Assembly: GCF_963675165.1 (NCBI RefSeq)
Contig: NC_087393.1
Span: 3,601,502 to 3,665,501, forward strand
Reading direction: 5' to 3'
Source: Halichondria panicea
Taxonomy: Eukaryota > Porifera > Demospongiae > Suberitida > Halichondriidae
DNA length: 64,000 nt
Of the stretch, positions 45,545-59,600 are shown piece by piece (the first letter of the stretch is position 1; every line of letters starts with the position of its first letter). Made by a program: the position numbers and the translations under genes. A model generated the notes under the pieces. The model saw only the letters and a list, made by a program, of their open reading frames with translations. It was not told the origin of the DNA and ran no database searches.

Positions 45545-48500
45545 ACTGCTACAGCTGCTCAAGGATCAATAAAGTGCAAGTAAGAGTTTCTATAGGCTTC
45601 TAGTCATGGGTTTTTAATTCGTGGATTTGCAAATAATGTTTCGTTCTCAAGTTATGCCTAGTTTTGCTTACTTGGAACCAATGCAGCCTTTTCAGAAAAG
45701 TGCGTACAAAAAGTTGTCCATGGAGTGTTGCTACTCTACTTAGTAGTTAGAACGCTAGCTATTGGTAGCTGCAAGAGTGAGAAGAGAGCTGCAAGGCTCT
45801 ACTGATGCAGCCATTCATTTTAGACTTGGACTTTTGGTTTAACAACAATCATGTCGATCATACCCTAGGTAAACTGTATCAGATGTATGTGGAGAGTAAC
45901 GTGACTCTTCCTGTATTTGTCACACACTGACCAATCCAAGCGTGGGTGATGTAATCTATCAAGAAAGTATTACATCACCCACACTTGGATTGGTCAGTGT
46001 GCAAATTTCAAGCCCATGATAGATACAGGAAGTCACGTTACTCTCTAGTATGCCTACGTTCGACACTCTCTTCTCTATTATAATACTCTTGGTACTAGTT
46101 GTATGACTGAGTGTCCATAGCCACATACTAACAGGGTATTGAATAACAGTTTAGCTTTTTTTAGCAAAATGTTCTGGTTACTTTGCAAAAGCATGCCTTA
46201 TTTCCCCCTTCTACTTCAAAATCCCGTATGACACCCTGATAATTGGAAAAGGGGCAGTTGAGTAAACGCTTAAAATCAAAATACGCTTATGAGTGCTAAC
46301 CTGTTTTATTGTATGCTATATTGATAACCTCGCACCAGCTAACCATAAATAATAGTTACACTGTTTAGGAAGTTTCTACATGATTTAGAAGCCCAAAGGG
46401 CAAAGGGCTGGTTGTATATAGCCAATCAGATTTGAATGTTCTTATCTAATCTTTGCTACATGATTTTCTAAGTTGGATAGAACACTTCCTTTAGCCAATC
46501 AGATTGCAGTATTTATGGTAAACATGATCTAAACATAACATTGAATGGTTGCACTATGTTGGGAATACTTTTACCCACAACAGCTGGTATGACAAGCATG
46601 GTCAATAGACAGAGGAGATCAGACATGATCACATGCAACATTTGTTGCTGAGCTGGCTCATAATTATTATTGATGATACAAAGTTCTAAGCAGCTTGCTT
46701 CGTTTTGTTAGCGATCAGAGCTGACTGTTTTGGACTTCCTGGCTCCTTGGGTGAATAGCTTCCCCGACACGCAAATATCCCCTCCATTCTGACGAGTTAT
46801 CAGTGCATAGAGTGCTTACTAGATGCTTGTCTGCCAGTGCAATGCAAGCTACATACAGCACCACTGAACTATAGTCTAGCTGATCCTGGTTCAACCAGGC
46901 AATAGTAATCAGATGTTCCAGGCTTAGTAAAGTAGGACATAGCAATAACTTTTTACAGTTTTTTAGTATCTATATACATATGGTACTGTTAGCAAAAATC
47001 TTAGGAATATGTCACATGAATGACGACGCGCGTTCAACCTCCTCTGGCCAATAGGTTGTCTACCACTTTAATTCACTCATCAAGACAATGTGATCCTTAC
47101 CCAAAATAAATCTCGACGGTCCAAGTTTTCTGAGCTTCTCAGACTCAATATCGATGTCAGCCACTATACCCCAGGAGGCCAGTAAGCACATGTAGCACTT
47201 GTGGCCCCCAGGTATCTGCAATGTGGACACGTTCAAGGGAATGGGTCTTCCACGGATGATCATGAATGCTGCATTCAGAAGGCTATACTCTTCTCTGTAC
47301 ATGGGGAGGGGGGAGGGTTAGTTGACACAGAGGGAGAGGGACACAGAGGGAGAGGGAGGTACATGTAATTAAGATTAGGTAGGGGGTATAGAGATGCTGA
47401 AAGTGAATAACTTTAGAAGTGGTAAACAGATGACTTAAATACAGTACTTCATTTTTGTGCTGTCCATTCTCTAATTGACTCACCCTGCTTCATGTAGGGA
47501 AGAGGCACAGAGGGCGTTGCCTGATCCCAAGGGGAGTATGCCTACTGGGGTCTTAATGGCCGTCTCCCAATCCTCCCTTTCCATTATACCATTGATAATC
47601 TAATAAGAAGCACAAGTCACAATCATATTATTATCTTCAGCCAAAACATACACACATACACGTGTTTGTCAATTAGTGTTGTCAATTACACACTAATAAT
47701 TATACGTACCCGAAACAAATACCCAAATGCCTTTCTAAATGTATAATTGCTGTATATTACAAGCAAATAAATATTCATGGATAGCAGAAACAAAAACTGC
47801 CCTTACAAGTCACATGTACAATGTTTTGCAGAATCTTTGCAATATTAACAAAAGGCGTTGAAGGTTCCTTATAATGCAGTAGTGCAAAGCGTTCCATATA
47901 AGGAACCCTCACCCTATTGAAAGATTCTGCAAAACTCTGTAGGTGTCATGTGAGTCAATTTTAAGCATCCACTGTATACATGTACGAAATTTTTACACGT
48001 ATGTTTTTATTGTGCAGTGCTCAATGAACCCTCACTTTGGCATTCTCATTACCTCATAGAGTATACCATCACCAGATGCAAACACTATGCCATCCACAGA
48101 GGAGAGATCATATGTCTTGATCACATCTCGACCATGGTTCCGACGCTCTGTGTGTGTGTGTGTGTGACAGGAGGTCACATAGCTAAAACAAACGTATTAA
48201 TACCCGCGAAAATCTTATAGTCTACAAGGAATGTGGAAAGTATGAATCTCATTATACCACGGCTTGCCCTCGTGCTGTACAGCTAAATACATGCAGCTCT
48301 TGCTCGAGCTGTATTAGCAGTACAGCCCTCGCGCATAAATAATAACCTTTATTGCTTTTTAATAAGTGCTGACATCAGCGTTTTACATTCGAATTGCACA
48401 GGAAGCGACTCATCACCGACTGTGCAGATATTTTTCCATATCGCACACCCGGAAGTATTATTGCACACTTGTTATTGCACACTAGGAAGTGATTCTTATT

Positions 48501-50963
48501 TGGAATAAAACGTTTTCAGCAGTGAGAGAACAAGAAAAACATAGTTTACACACTTATAATCATGCATTGCAATGTTTATCAGTCTCTTTTCTTGTTTTCT
48601 GATGCTCTGTATCATTTCTGTGCTCTTTTTGCAGTGAAGCTGAGGGTCAGGAGGTTGTCAGTGTTCATATTTAACGCATCAAACAGGCATCAGTGTTGGA
48701 AGTGGGTGCTTTGAGCGGAGTTTTGCACATGTAGAAGTGTACTGCACCACCATATAAGCCTGTTCAGGCTTGTATAAAGTCGTTTTGGCTTCAAAAACGG
48801 TTGTCACACTTTTCTTCAGTTATAGCGGTGCATGTTTCCTCTTCTGATACACTGGAGCATGATAGAAAGCAAGCACATGCTGTTTATCCTTCAGAACTAT
48901 CCATTTTCAAAACGGGTTGCTGGTTGTCAACGTTTTTCTTGTCTTTTTTTCTTGCCTGTTCTCTACAAAATCTTTAAGTAGCCTTCTGCAAGCTCTCTTG
49001 GTGTTCTAGAGTCTTATTTCTTTGTCTTTCTAGCTGTTTTCTTTCTCTTAAACTCGTCTTCAACTGGGAGAACTCAATTTTGTTGCTACGCATTCTTCTG
49101 GTTGATAAAGCAACCGCATGTTGCGCATGCGCAGATTCAACCTGCATTTTGGTTGCCAAGCAATAAATGCATTATCCCATGGATACTGATGATTATCACT
49201 TGTCCGTGCCTAGTAACTGTCACTCGTGCCTTGCAGGCACTCGTGCAGTTACTGGCACAGACTCGTGATAATCTTCAGTATCCATAGGATAATATCATAA
49301 TACCCAACACCAGGAGTGCATGAATTCTGCTAACACTAACACTAACCCTGACATGAATAATCAAAACGGATAGGCAGAGAGGTTACTTTTGGCTGCGTAC
49401 AGCTTTGCAACTGTTTTCTCACTGATAGTAGTGCTTTAGTGGGAGGCTAACTATTTGCATCATTACCAACACTAATTATTATTGCATCATTATTATTGCA
49501 TCATTATTATCTGCTTAATTAGAGTATAATATTGAAGTGACTAGTGGCCTGTGGAACAATGAGATGCTACACTCTATTGTTGTGGCTGAAGAGGTTCATG
49601 ATGTGGCTAATACCCTATTGTCTAGCCGATCACATGCTTACATCTTGTGCTAGGCCTCGAGTTACATCTTGTGCTAGGCCTCGAGGATGTTTACAGTTAG
49701 CAACATTCAACATAACTTAGCAACACATTCAACATAACCTAGCAACATAAGAAACCTTAGATTGTTTCAGGGCTCAAGATACTTACCTGTGACAATGACA
49801 TCATACTTGATTTCGGCCAGGTCAAAAAGAGGTCGCACAATCCTCTCGAACTCTACCACAGCCTTCCCTTGACCCCCAACTGGGTTTATGAAAATCAAGA
49901 ATTTCCTCTGGTGGATCTCCTCTACATTGTCTGCACAAAAATAATTTTAAACCATGAACCTATTCTTCTAAATAGAACAGACTATTATTATACTGATCAG
50001 TGCCAATTATAATAACAACAAAAATGGAATTTTTAAGGTATAAAATGGTATTCATTCCATCGGTACACTAACTACATGTAGCTGATGAATACGATTGTAC
50101 TTATGATTAGACAAAGGTTGAGTATTAATGGGAAGTTGGTTACTAGGCTGGGTATACCCACAGGTCAAACAGATAACTTGCAAGTACAGGATGAATAAAC
50201 ATAGAGCTTTGGGGCGCTTGATACATTGTACTACCCTAAGGGATCAAATTTCTGAACAATACAACAATTAATTATGGTAATGGTGAGAAGGCACTATCTT
50301 ATTTGCTGTGTAATCTCACCCGCTATCTCATCAGCACAACAAAACTCCCTCTGAACAGCCCTCTCACTCTCAAGCAGTATGAGATGCTTCCACTCCTTAG
50401 CTGTCTCTACATTTGCCTCACGTGTTGCCTCGCTACAAAACTGGACACTCATCAACAAACGTTTGCGGCTTGGATACGGCTCAGCTTTACCGTAGACCGG
50501 ATAATAGTGCACATTCAGCTCACAAGCATTTACATTGTTCGTCGGTGGGTTTGATAAGATTTCAACTCCAAGTAGATCTTCAAGCAAGACCTCTCGTCTC
50601 CAGTTCTGTGCTTCATAGTATAAGCACTTACTGTTCAAAACCAACACTGTACGCACATGCCTACATATGGACAATACAGAGAGGCTATGAAAACAGACTA
50701 CATGGCTATGTCAATTTCATACAATGTCATGGATATGATATACAAACTCACCTATTGCCAGGATTTTGGCTCTCAGTACTGCTATTGGTTGTACTTTCCG
50801 AGGCCTTGGGTGTACTGCTGTCACTTCGAACGCGGTCAAATCCGGCCAGAGCAAAGAAGTTACCACTGAAACTTCTGAGACGAGACAAAGCTTGGACATG
50901 GACTACAGATGTTCGGATAGCAGCCTCTCGGCTATCACTAGATGTGCTTGATTGGTCAGACAT
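44458..50963 (-). CDS. SPHK: Sphingosine kinase, 7 exons, with a 27-residue triplicated insert
   Basis: Exons (minus): 50963-50752, 50660-50320, 49930-49787, 48147-48053, 47599-47484, 47294-47101, 45389-44458; total 677 residues. It phosphorylates sphingosine to sphingosine-1-phosphate. Visible motifs: NPVGGQGKA (nucleotide loop, about 199-207), SGDG (257-260; D259 is the catalytic base equivalent), LPLGSGNA (about 286-293), SWGIVADIDIESEK, and the C-terminal WITLQDDFV and RLEPLTPEGRISIDGEVI. The N-terminal ~180 residues are a Ser-rich start and an SPHK2/ceramide-kinase-like region. Between the catalytic halves lies an acidic, low-complexity insert with three tandem copies of VDGSKDNAPGAKTTVDTAGD plus AAPITEP. 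Human SPHK2 also has a long insert at this place. SPHK1 versus SPHK2 cannot be decided. Head-to-head with PLD6, 240 bp apart. Confidence 0.95.
44965..45215. repeat. Coding minisatellite, three 81-bp units in SPHK exon 7
   Basis: Three tandem in-frame 81-bp units (27 codons) with only a few changes (G/D and A/G substitutions). Such arrays often vary in copy number between individuals. Confidence 0.9.
45510..45845. repeat. Dispersed repeat with (GT)n end, inverted copy of 27612-27975
   Basis: From the (GT)n run at 45510-45541 to AGACTTGGACTTTTGGTTT at 45845 it is the reverse complement, with changes, of the block at 27612-27975. In SPHK intron 6. Confidence 0.7.
45892..46046. mobile_element. 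155-bp foldback element in SPHK intron 6
   Basis: AGAGAGTAACGTGACTTCCTGTATC-type ends and an inner ACTGACCAATCCAAGCGTGG GTGATGTAAT are inverted around the centre at about 45967, so the whole unit can form one long hairpin. Confidence 0.85.
47824..47934. mobile_element. 111-bp foldback element in SPHK intron 4
   Basis: TTTTGCAGAATCTTTGCAAT ... GGTTCCTTATA pairs with TATAAGGAACC ... AAAGATTCTGCAAAA. Confidence 0.75.
49172..49292. mobile_element. 121-bp foldback element in SPHK intron 3
   Basis: TTATCCCATGGATACTGATG ATTATCAC...CAGTAACTG-type arms pair across a CACTCGTGCC TTGC AGGCACTCGTG centre, with the right arm ending CAGTATCCATAGGATAA. Confidence 0.8.
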
Positions 50964-51203
50964 TCTACACTAGAAGAACTCAGATACGTGAAGCGTTCGA
51001 AGACAATAATTTATATACTTTAGTATTAACTTATACAAGTCTTTTCAAGTGGTAGGTCTAGATCTAATCGCTGACCAGATACTGTTAATTTCCTGTGTCA
51101 ACGGCGCCGGCCACGTGGCATAACTGTACATGACTAGACTGTACATGTACATGTACATGTCAGATAAAAGTCCTTTGTGTTCTCAGTGTTAGGATTTGGA
51201 TGG
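50964..51203. promoter_or_regulatory. Divergent promoter region between SPHK and PLD6
   Basis: 240 bp between outward-facing start codons. It includes a GC-rich GGCGCCGGCCACGTGGC with a CACGTG E-box (about 51103-51119). Shared control is inferred. Confidence 0.45.
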
Positions 51204-51818
51204 ATGATGAGATCTCTGTATGTGATGCCCATTGTAGTAGTCGGTTCCAGCCTTTTTTTTGCCTACTGGTTTTACAGGATCAGGAGATCAGGAGCCTTTT
51301 CTAAGAAGACAATCAACAAAGTTGTTTTCTTTCCCGACAAAGCCACTGCGAAACTTCTGTCTAGGAGTCGAAAAAGAACAAATTTACAGGGCAGTAGTTT
51401 GCTGACTCTGATGGAGAGCATACAGAGTGCAAGACATTCTCTAGATGTGTGTATGTTCACAATGGCCTGTAAAGAACTCGGAGAAGTACTGATCAAAGCT
51501 CATCGAGACCGAATTACTGTGAGGGTGATTACGGATGCAGAGCAGACCGGAGCATATGGCTCCCAAATAGAGAAGCTACGGAGAGCAGGTATCCGGGTTC
51601 GAATGGACAAAACCACATTTTTCATGCACCACAAGTTCGTGGTTGTAGACAACAAGGTACTGGTTAACGGATCATTAAACTGGACGAATCAGGGTGTGTG
51701 TGGGAACCAAGAGAATGTTTTGATAACCAACAACTCAGAATTGGTGCAGCCTTTTGTGAAACAGTTTGAACACCTGTGGCAACTTTATACTACCCCTGGG
51801 GGACTAAGACTAAACTAA
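51204..51818 (+). CDS. PLD6: PLD6/Zucchini (mitochondrial cardiolipin hydrolase, piRNA endonuclease)
   Basis: Single coding exon, 204 residues from the first of two ATGs at 51204. The N-terminal hydrophobic segment (about 5-23, YVMPIVVVGSSLFFAYWFY) followed by RIRR is the outer mitochondrial membrane anchor. One phospholipase-D HKD motif is present: H142, K144 and D149 in MHHKFVVVDNK, followed by GSLNWT. One motif per chain is usual, and the enzyme acts as a dimer. It cuts piRNA precursors and/or hydrolyses cardiolipin at the mitochondrial surface. Unlike the human and fly proteins, no Cys/His zinc-finger insertion is visible between FFPD (about 42-45) and the SLLTLMESIQ helix. Only one start is consistent with the anchor. 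Confidence 0.93.
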   Translation: MMRSLYVMPIVVVGSSLFFAYWFYRIRRSGAFSKKTINKVVFFPDKATAKLLSRSRKRTNLQGSSLLTLMESIQSARHSLDVCMFTMACKELGEVLIKAHRDRITVRVITDAEQTGAYGSQIEKLRRAGIRVRMDKTTFFMHHKFVVVDNKVLVNGSLNWTNQGVCGNQENVLITNNSELVQPFVKQFEHLWQLYTTPGGLRLN

Positions 51819-52014
51819 CATCCACCCTTAACCTTCACCTTCATTGTTATTACACCGTGTTTGCTTTAATATTAAATGTCACAAAAATTAATTATGCTGA
51901 ATTCAGTGATGAACACTAACATGTATACAGTACACATCAAGTATGTAAACTGGACGGTGATAAACATATAGCAGTGCAGAAACACACATTAAGAGTACAC
52001 TGTTCAGTCTGCAC

Positions 52015-55519
<3,505 letters not shown>

Positions 55520-55842
55520 GCTTTTAATTCTGCAAGAAGCATATGTTTTAATATCAATACAAGCAATACCACTTGCTACTCACTTTACTACTTTCTGCTC
55601 TCCCCAAACCTGATGAGGGAGTCTAATTTAAATTGTTCTACTATCCTGTCGCCTCGCCACTGCTATGACTTAATAGTATACGCACTCTTCCCTCCAATTT
55701 GAACTGTGACTTGAACTTGCTTGAGCAGAATTTTTGGAGAGTCAGCATGCTTAATTTTAATATTTCAGAATACGCTTAATTAGAGCACAATGTACATAAA
55801 TTTTACATAATTATTAATGGTGATCGATGAACTGAACATGCT

Positions 55843-56538
55843 CTACCTAAACAGTTTAGGGTCTTCTAAATAGTCAAATGGTTTGTATGTGTACGGCATG
55901 AATCCTGCAAAAGGGAAAATAAACATAATTATTGGCCAGCAGAGATTAAACCACCCACCTATAGATCTTGCAAGCTTGATAGCTTTTCCAATTTCCTTTT
56001 GCTTCTTCATACACAGTTCTGCATAATCATAATAAGTTTATTATCACTCCTTCCACACCAATAAATATGACGGACTAACTTGTAATTGTTCTTGGTAGGA
56101 TCATTCCAGTTTGTGAGGAAACAAACTGTGACAACAGCCTGACATTCTGTAAGTGGTTATATTACAGATAACAAGTAATACAGACAACACAATGACAATT
56201 ACACTACGAATAACATAGGCTGAGTACAACACCTTGAATGTTATATCCACATCGTTTCTTTTACACATGCACTCTTTGGGACACAAATTAATGCCAGGAA
56301 TTTTCTTGTCTGTCTCGCTCACTGCCTGTATTAAATATACAGGTCTCAAATGTTGTGTACAGTTTAATAAAGCATGATGAGCAACCACACACCATTGAAG
56401 ATGACATCCTCATTGCAAGAGCTCTCCCTATAGTATAGTACAGATCTAGTAAATCTAACATGAGAATGAATTTGCTAGTGCCTTTGCCTTACCTGGGAGC
56501 ATATGTTTGACAGAGACACCCACTCTCAGTCTGTTCAT
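55843..56538 (-). CDS. MRPS18C: Mitochondrial ribosomal protein bS18m (MRPS18C), 6 exons
   Basis: Exons (minus): 56538-56493, 56427-56393, 56325-56233, 56146-56080, 56018-55959, 55904-55843; total 120 residues. It is a small-subunit protein of the mitochondrial ribosome. The start MNRLRVGVSVKHMLPGRALA is a basic, uncharged-acid-free mitochondrial presequence. The core VRLLSQFVSSQTGMILPRTI, then LCMKKQKEIGKAIKLARSIG and FMPYTYKPFDYLEDPK, matches human MRPS18C (LLSQFVSPFTG, KKQKEITKAIKRA, GFMP). Cysteines in NLCPKECMC precede it where the bS18 zinc/iron-sulfur ligands lie. Only 120 bp separate its start from that of URB1. Confidence 0.94.
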
Positions 56539-56658
56539 TATGGTGTACAGAAGAAATCAGGAAAAAAAACTGAAAGAAAACCCAGAAGGAGATCACCAGC
56601 GGTGTATATGACACGTGTGTTAGCGCATGCGCAGCAGGAATGTCAGCCACGTGGAATA
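56539..56658. promoter_or_regulatory. Bidirectional MRPS18C/URB1 promoter with NRF-1 site
   Basis: 120 bp between outward-facing start codons contain a perfect GCGCATGCGC palindrome at 56623-56632, the NRF-1 consensus, and an ACACGTGTGT E-box-like site at 56611-56620. NRF-1 commonly drives mitochondrial and ribosome-biogenesis genes, which fits both neighbours. Confidence 0.6.
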
Positions 56659-59600
56659 ATGGGAAAGAGAAGAAGAGAAGTGGACACAGAGGACAACAGT
56701 TCTTCAGCAGTAGGGTCAACCAAAAAACCAAAGCAGGGAGAAGATGCTCTGGAGAAGCTCCTATCTCTTCTGTCCAGTGAGGGATCTGTAATTGCAGGTA
56801 AAGAAAAAACTATGTGATAAATAATGTATTAATTAATGTTCTGTTAGACCAAATGAAGAATATTTGAGCTGAGGATAAGTTTGTAGCATTTAATTTTGAT
56901 GATGTAATCATCTGGCTTGTATAAATGTGGAAAAAAAAAGATTTTTTTTATAGGCTACACAAAAGTTTAGGTTTTTGATGCGGAAATAGCTTTCAAAATT
57001 TTTTTGATGCAGTATCGGACTTGTACATAAAAAGGTCAACTAATTTATTTGATCATAAATTTAGAAAGGTCAAATGTCGGAATAAGCTTATTTTCCGCCA
57101 GTTGTATTGATAATCTTGGTTCAAAAAATGAAGTAGGTGGTCCTGAAAAAGAAGTTTATGTAGCCTTAGGCTTAGCTAACACTAACTCCTTCCTTACGCC
57201 AAAATCGGATCTCTGTTAGTGTTTGCCATCCTGGATTTGGTTGAAGAAACAGAGGGAAACAGAGGGATCAAATGGAATGTACCTTAATAATATTTCACTG
57301 CAGTGACACAGGAAGTTCCTAGTCTACGTGGCTGTAGTACAACCTTTGTGGGAAGCTCCAGAAACATAGATTTTTTTGATAACTAACCAGGGTTTGTTTT
57401 GAGACCAGTACGAAGATAGTTTATCTCTTGTCGCTTACCTTGGACCACCTCCTGTTACATCAATTACAAGACGGCTGCCTGAATATAGAGTAAGCTTGAT
57501 TTAAGATCTGACATTTTTTGTGCTTGGTTATGTTTCTCAAATTTTATCCTTCAAGTCTACTAGCCGCCCTTCAGAGAGACTGTCTGAGCATTCTTGGTAA
57601 GGTTTTTTTGACAAACTGGAATTATGGCAGCTGCTATGTATAGTAAATTAACAAGTAGTAGAGGTGTAAGGTCACGAATTTGATTACATTCCGTTGGTTT
57701 TGTGTGAGCGATCAACATTCCGTTATGAAATGACCTCAAGATAAGAGGGCGGCCAATAGACCTTTTTATTTAACTCAATGGAATGTGCTGACATTGCGAT
57801 TAGTTTTCAATGACACACTGGGGGACGTGCTGCTGCCACGCCCATTATACTATCAAATGTGCATGAAAATGATCACTTTAGTTGCAACTGCATTCTATAC
57901 TGCCATGTGCTTGATCTATTTATGCAAGACTGCATGCAAAATTAAAGTTTTAGCTATTGAATGATGCACGAGTTATTGTTAGCAAGCGCTCAGGAGAGGA
58001 GCTACAGCCCACAGAAAACAAGCAGTTATGACAGTAAATCCAACCTTCAGTGAACAAAACAAGAGTGGCAACTTGCAGTAATACTGTCTACATGGCTACA
58101 GTATGCAGTAAGCTAACGTATAGCCAGGATTTGTTGCAGAAAAATCACTCTTACTGGTTGGATCACTGTCTTACCTGCTTGCCTGCTTGTTTTCTGTGGG
58201 CTGTAGCTCCTCTCCTGAGCGCTTGCTAACTAGCACTCTTGCATTATTCAATACCGTATAGCGGGTATATTTCGAGGGTATAAATTTCGCGGATGGACCA
58301 TTACAAAGGATTTCGCGGATTTTATTTTCGTGGTCTGAGTTCCAGCCTTTTGGCGCATGCGCACATCAACATGCAGCTGTACCTCCACACCGTTAGCCTC
58401 GAATTCAGGCCTAGCCTATAACGGTGAGGCACCTCTTATTGTCGATAGGTGTGGTCAATAATACTGAACACGCCTACTATTCAATAAAGATATAAATTTT
58501 CGTGGGTATAAATTTTCGCAGTAGAGGCTCAATCCGCGAAAACCGAGAACATTTATACCCTCGAAATATACCCGCTATACGGTAGCTAAAACTTCAATTT
58601 TTCATGCAGTCTTGCATAAATAGATCAAGCACATGGCAGTATAGAATGCAGTTGCAACTAATTTTCATGCACAGTCAATTGTGAAAACAGGCGTGGCAGC
58701 AGCACTTAATTCCATTCCCCAGACTACTGGAAAAGCTAATTAACCCTTCTACCGTTGTGTGGAAAGACTATTGGACAAGGCAACTAGTAGGTTCTCAGGC
58801 ATATACTTCGGAACTTTTGGCTAGTTAAAATCTGATTGAGGAGCATGTTCTTTGTCCACTAGGGATTTGGAGGAATAGATATACTAAACAATGCAGGTAC
58901 TGCCTTACATTTTCAGTGTGGTCTAATTAGGTCATTTTTATTGATATGCTCGAGTACGAGGGGTTTAGAGTCACTTGTTTGGCCCCTCCCATACCCTCCA
59001 AGTGCTACCCCCTCGTGATAATAAGTGCTCGTTATTCACTGAATGTCTACAATGGGCAGTTCAGGCACTACGCAGCAAACACATAACCATTCTGAATCTT
59101 TCTTGTGTATAGATAGATACTGAATATAATAATGCAGTTAAATTATCTTTTGACTCTAAAATGATTCGAGTTCCATTGTATGTGATATTTGGAGATATCA
59201 AGGTTACTTAAAATTCACTAGCACCTTTTTCTTTGTATAGGGTTGACATACTTACTGACTACTATAAGACATGAGAAGAGCAATGAGTCGACTGTTGCTA
59301 GGCCGCTGTTGGCGAGGTATCTGGAGAAATTCCCAGACTGTGAACAGATCCTCAACCCTCTTACTTGGAACAAAGAGAAGAGGACTGTGGATGTGGTGGG
59401 TTGTGTCCTGAAGCCTCGTAATTATAGTAACCTCATAGGCAGCGCTACATAAAAGTAGATATAGATTATAGATCCATAAATAATTGTTTTGTATGCACAC
59501 GCACTTACATCACAGCTGCTGCTCTGTTTCGAGCTGTTGGAAGAAATGCTTCTTTTCACTGCATCTAATGAAACATCCGTCTCCTCATTTCCTACCTCCA

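Larger units (their letters stand above)
57828..58706. mobile_element. Outer foldback element in URB1 intron 1, split by two nested MITEs
   Basis: The left arm (57828-57958: GTGCTGCTGCCACGCC ... TTGCAACTGCATTCTATACT GCCATGTGCTTGATC ... TTTTAGCT) is the reverse complement of the right arm (58584-58706: AGCTAAAA ... GATCAAGCACATGGCAGTAT AGAATGCAGTTGCAACT ... GGCGTGGCAGCAGCAC). Between the arms lie two complete, independent MITEs. Confidence 0.8.

Noticed and set aside
57404-57600. Possible extra URB1 exons (57404-57489 and 57561-57601) with open frames between GT/AG signals
   Set aside because: Exon 1 (phase 1) joins directly and in phase to 59241, giving a better match to the URB1 N-terminus. 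Including these pieces breaks phase or adds sequence with no similarity.
58873-58906. GFGGIDILNNAG, resembling the NNAG motif of short-chain dehydrogenases, between AG and GT
   Set aside because: Only 12 residues, no other dehydrogenase motif nearby, and not needed for the URB1 frame; probably chance.
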